From: Oscillospiraceae bacterium
Lineage (GTDB): Bacteria > Bacillota_A > Clostridia > Oscillospirales > Oscillospiraceae
Assembly (NCBI GenBank): GCA_021771675.1
Contig: JAETOP010000105.1
Span: 1 to 14,156 of the forward strand
Length of the DNA stretch: 14,156 bases
Direction: 5' to 3'
The notes under the pieces were generated by a model. That model saw only the letters and a program-made list of their open reading frames with translations, made no database searches and was not told the origin of the DNA. Positions 13,779 to 14,156 of the stretch are shown here, one piece after another; the first letter of the stretch is position 1; each line of letters opens with the position of its first letter. Both the position numbers and the translations under genes were made by a program.

Positions 13779-13808
13779 AGTTCCTGATTTCTTGTGAAAT
13801 CAGGAACT
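13779..13808. terminator. Hairpin just after the tRNA remnant
   Basis: A perfect 12-bp stem AGTTCCTGATTT / AAATCAGGAACT has a 6-base loop. It is followed by CTCCTTTATTTT on plus and TTTTCCC on minus. It is a plausible terminator in both directions, perhaps the former tRNA or element terminator. Confidence 0.7.
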
Positions 13809-13861
13809 CTCCTTTATTTTGCAGCTATAAAAGTTATTCTCAAAATTCATGTTTTGGTGTC

Positions 13862-13881
13862 GACCAATATATTGACCAATA
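13862..13881 (+). repeat. GACCAATA direct-repeat pair, right copy
   Basis: GACCAATA at 13862-13869 and 13874-13881 with TATT between, the same phase and orientation as the left copy. Four perfect 8-mers in two identically spaced pairs within 285 bases are unlikely by chance. Confidence 0.6.
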
Positions 13882-13909
13882 CGGCGATAGTTTTAGATGG
13901 GCCTAGACA

Positions 13910-13948
13910 GCACCGGGCAGGATTTTTACCGCCCAGCGCTGCTTTTTT
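13910..13948 (+). terminator. Rightward intrinsic terminator
   Basis: The stem GGGC-A-GG / CC-GCCC is closed further out by GCAC / CGCTGC pairing, with the loop around ATTTTTA. TTTTTT at 13943-13948 follows directly. The T tract gives it a clear rightward orientation although no gene upstream on that strand is visible. Confidence 0.55.
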
Positions 13949-14156
13949 ACTCGTCTTTGAAATTATTTTTGTCTCTTTCTTTTTAAATGTTTCCAACTTT
14001 TGGAACTATTGATTTTGTCAACCGTGTCTGTTGCTGACTGGAACCTGTATTCATAACCGGGGAATGCCGGATGGACGAGGATTTTTCTCGTCAGACAAGG
14101 AGATTTTCCGCAGCCATACTGTCGTATGGCAAGGGAAAGCGACGCCGTATGGCGAT
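13949..14156. other. Right edge, no supported gene
   Basis: A T-rich strip is followed from about 14060 by more GC-balanced sequence. A short dyad CCATAC-TGTC-GTATGG (14115-14130) and a further CGTATGGC near the edge are visible. Frames open to the edge exist on both strands (for example from ATG 14065 or 14072 on plus), but without a ribosome site or family likeness I do not call them. This may be a repeat or leader continuing outside the window. Confidence 0.4.

Noticed and set aside
1..14156. CRISPR array, rRNA or a reverse-transcriptase-type element
   Set aside because: No regularly spaced direct repeats of CRISPR length, no rRNA-like sequence and no reverse transcriptase or Cas motif was seen on either strand.

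Overview
The window looks like accessory chromosome from a gut-type Firmicute of class Clostridia, probably the Oscillospiraceae group. The evidence is strong AGGAG-type ribosome binding sites, a GC-rich tricarboxylate-type transporter with a Gram-positive lipoprotein receptor, and conjugative-element parts (MobP3-like relaxase with Sel1 repeats, excisionase/HipA pair, VbhA/Fic pair) of the kind known from Clostridia. No database search was possible, so the taxonomic call is an inference.

Left part (1-5430) is a graveyard of mobile DNA. The 3' end of an IS21-family element (end of istA, all of istB, right end at about 948) sits inside the orfA of an IS3-family element, of which only 949-1188 remains here. 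Next come a scrap of an excisionase-like gene, then a leftward excisionase-like HTH gene and HipA-like kinase pair. A rightward VbhA-type antitoxin and Fic toxin pair follows; fic carries a one-base frameshift inside its catalytic motif. A leftward MobP3/MobL-type relaxase has lost its whole catalytic N-terminus and is fused to an unidentified rightward gene remnant. Two copies of a roughly 36-bp repeat bracket the antitoxin/fic unit.

Middle part (5495-13340) is one coherent leftward metabolic locus. In transcription order it holds a LacI-family regulator, a ComEC-like metallo-beta-lactamase-fold hydrolase without membrane segments, a complete tripartite tricarboxylate transporter (binding lipoprotein TctC, small subunit TctB, large permease TctA), a secreted protein of unknown family, an intrinsic hairpin, and a PfkB-family sugar kinase. 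The likely logic is that TctC captures an unknown organic acid or sugar acid, TctAB imports it, and the hydrolase and kinase act on it in the cytoplasm under LacI control. Several palindromes lie where operators would be expected: a near-cre 14-mer in the lacI leader, an almost identical 20-mer inside the hydrolase gene, a 29-bp inverted repeat further upstream, and a 15-bp palindrome over the -35 region of the hydrolase promoter.

Right part (13341-14156) has no gene I can support. It resembles an integration site: a degenerate 3' half of a tRNA (Val-like) flanked on both sides by a pair of GACCAATA direct repeats with identical 12-bp spacing, plus three strong terminator hairpins. This may be an attachment region or a scar of one.
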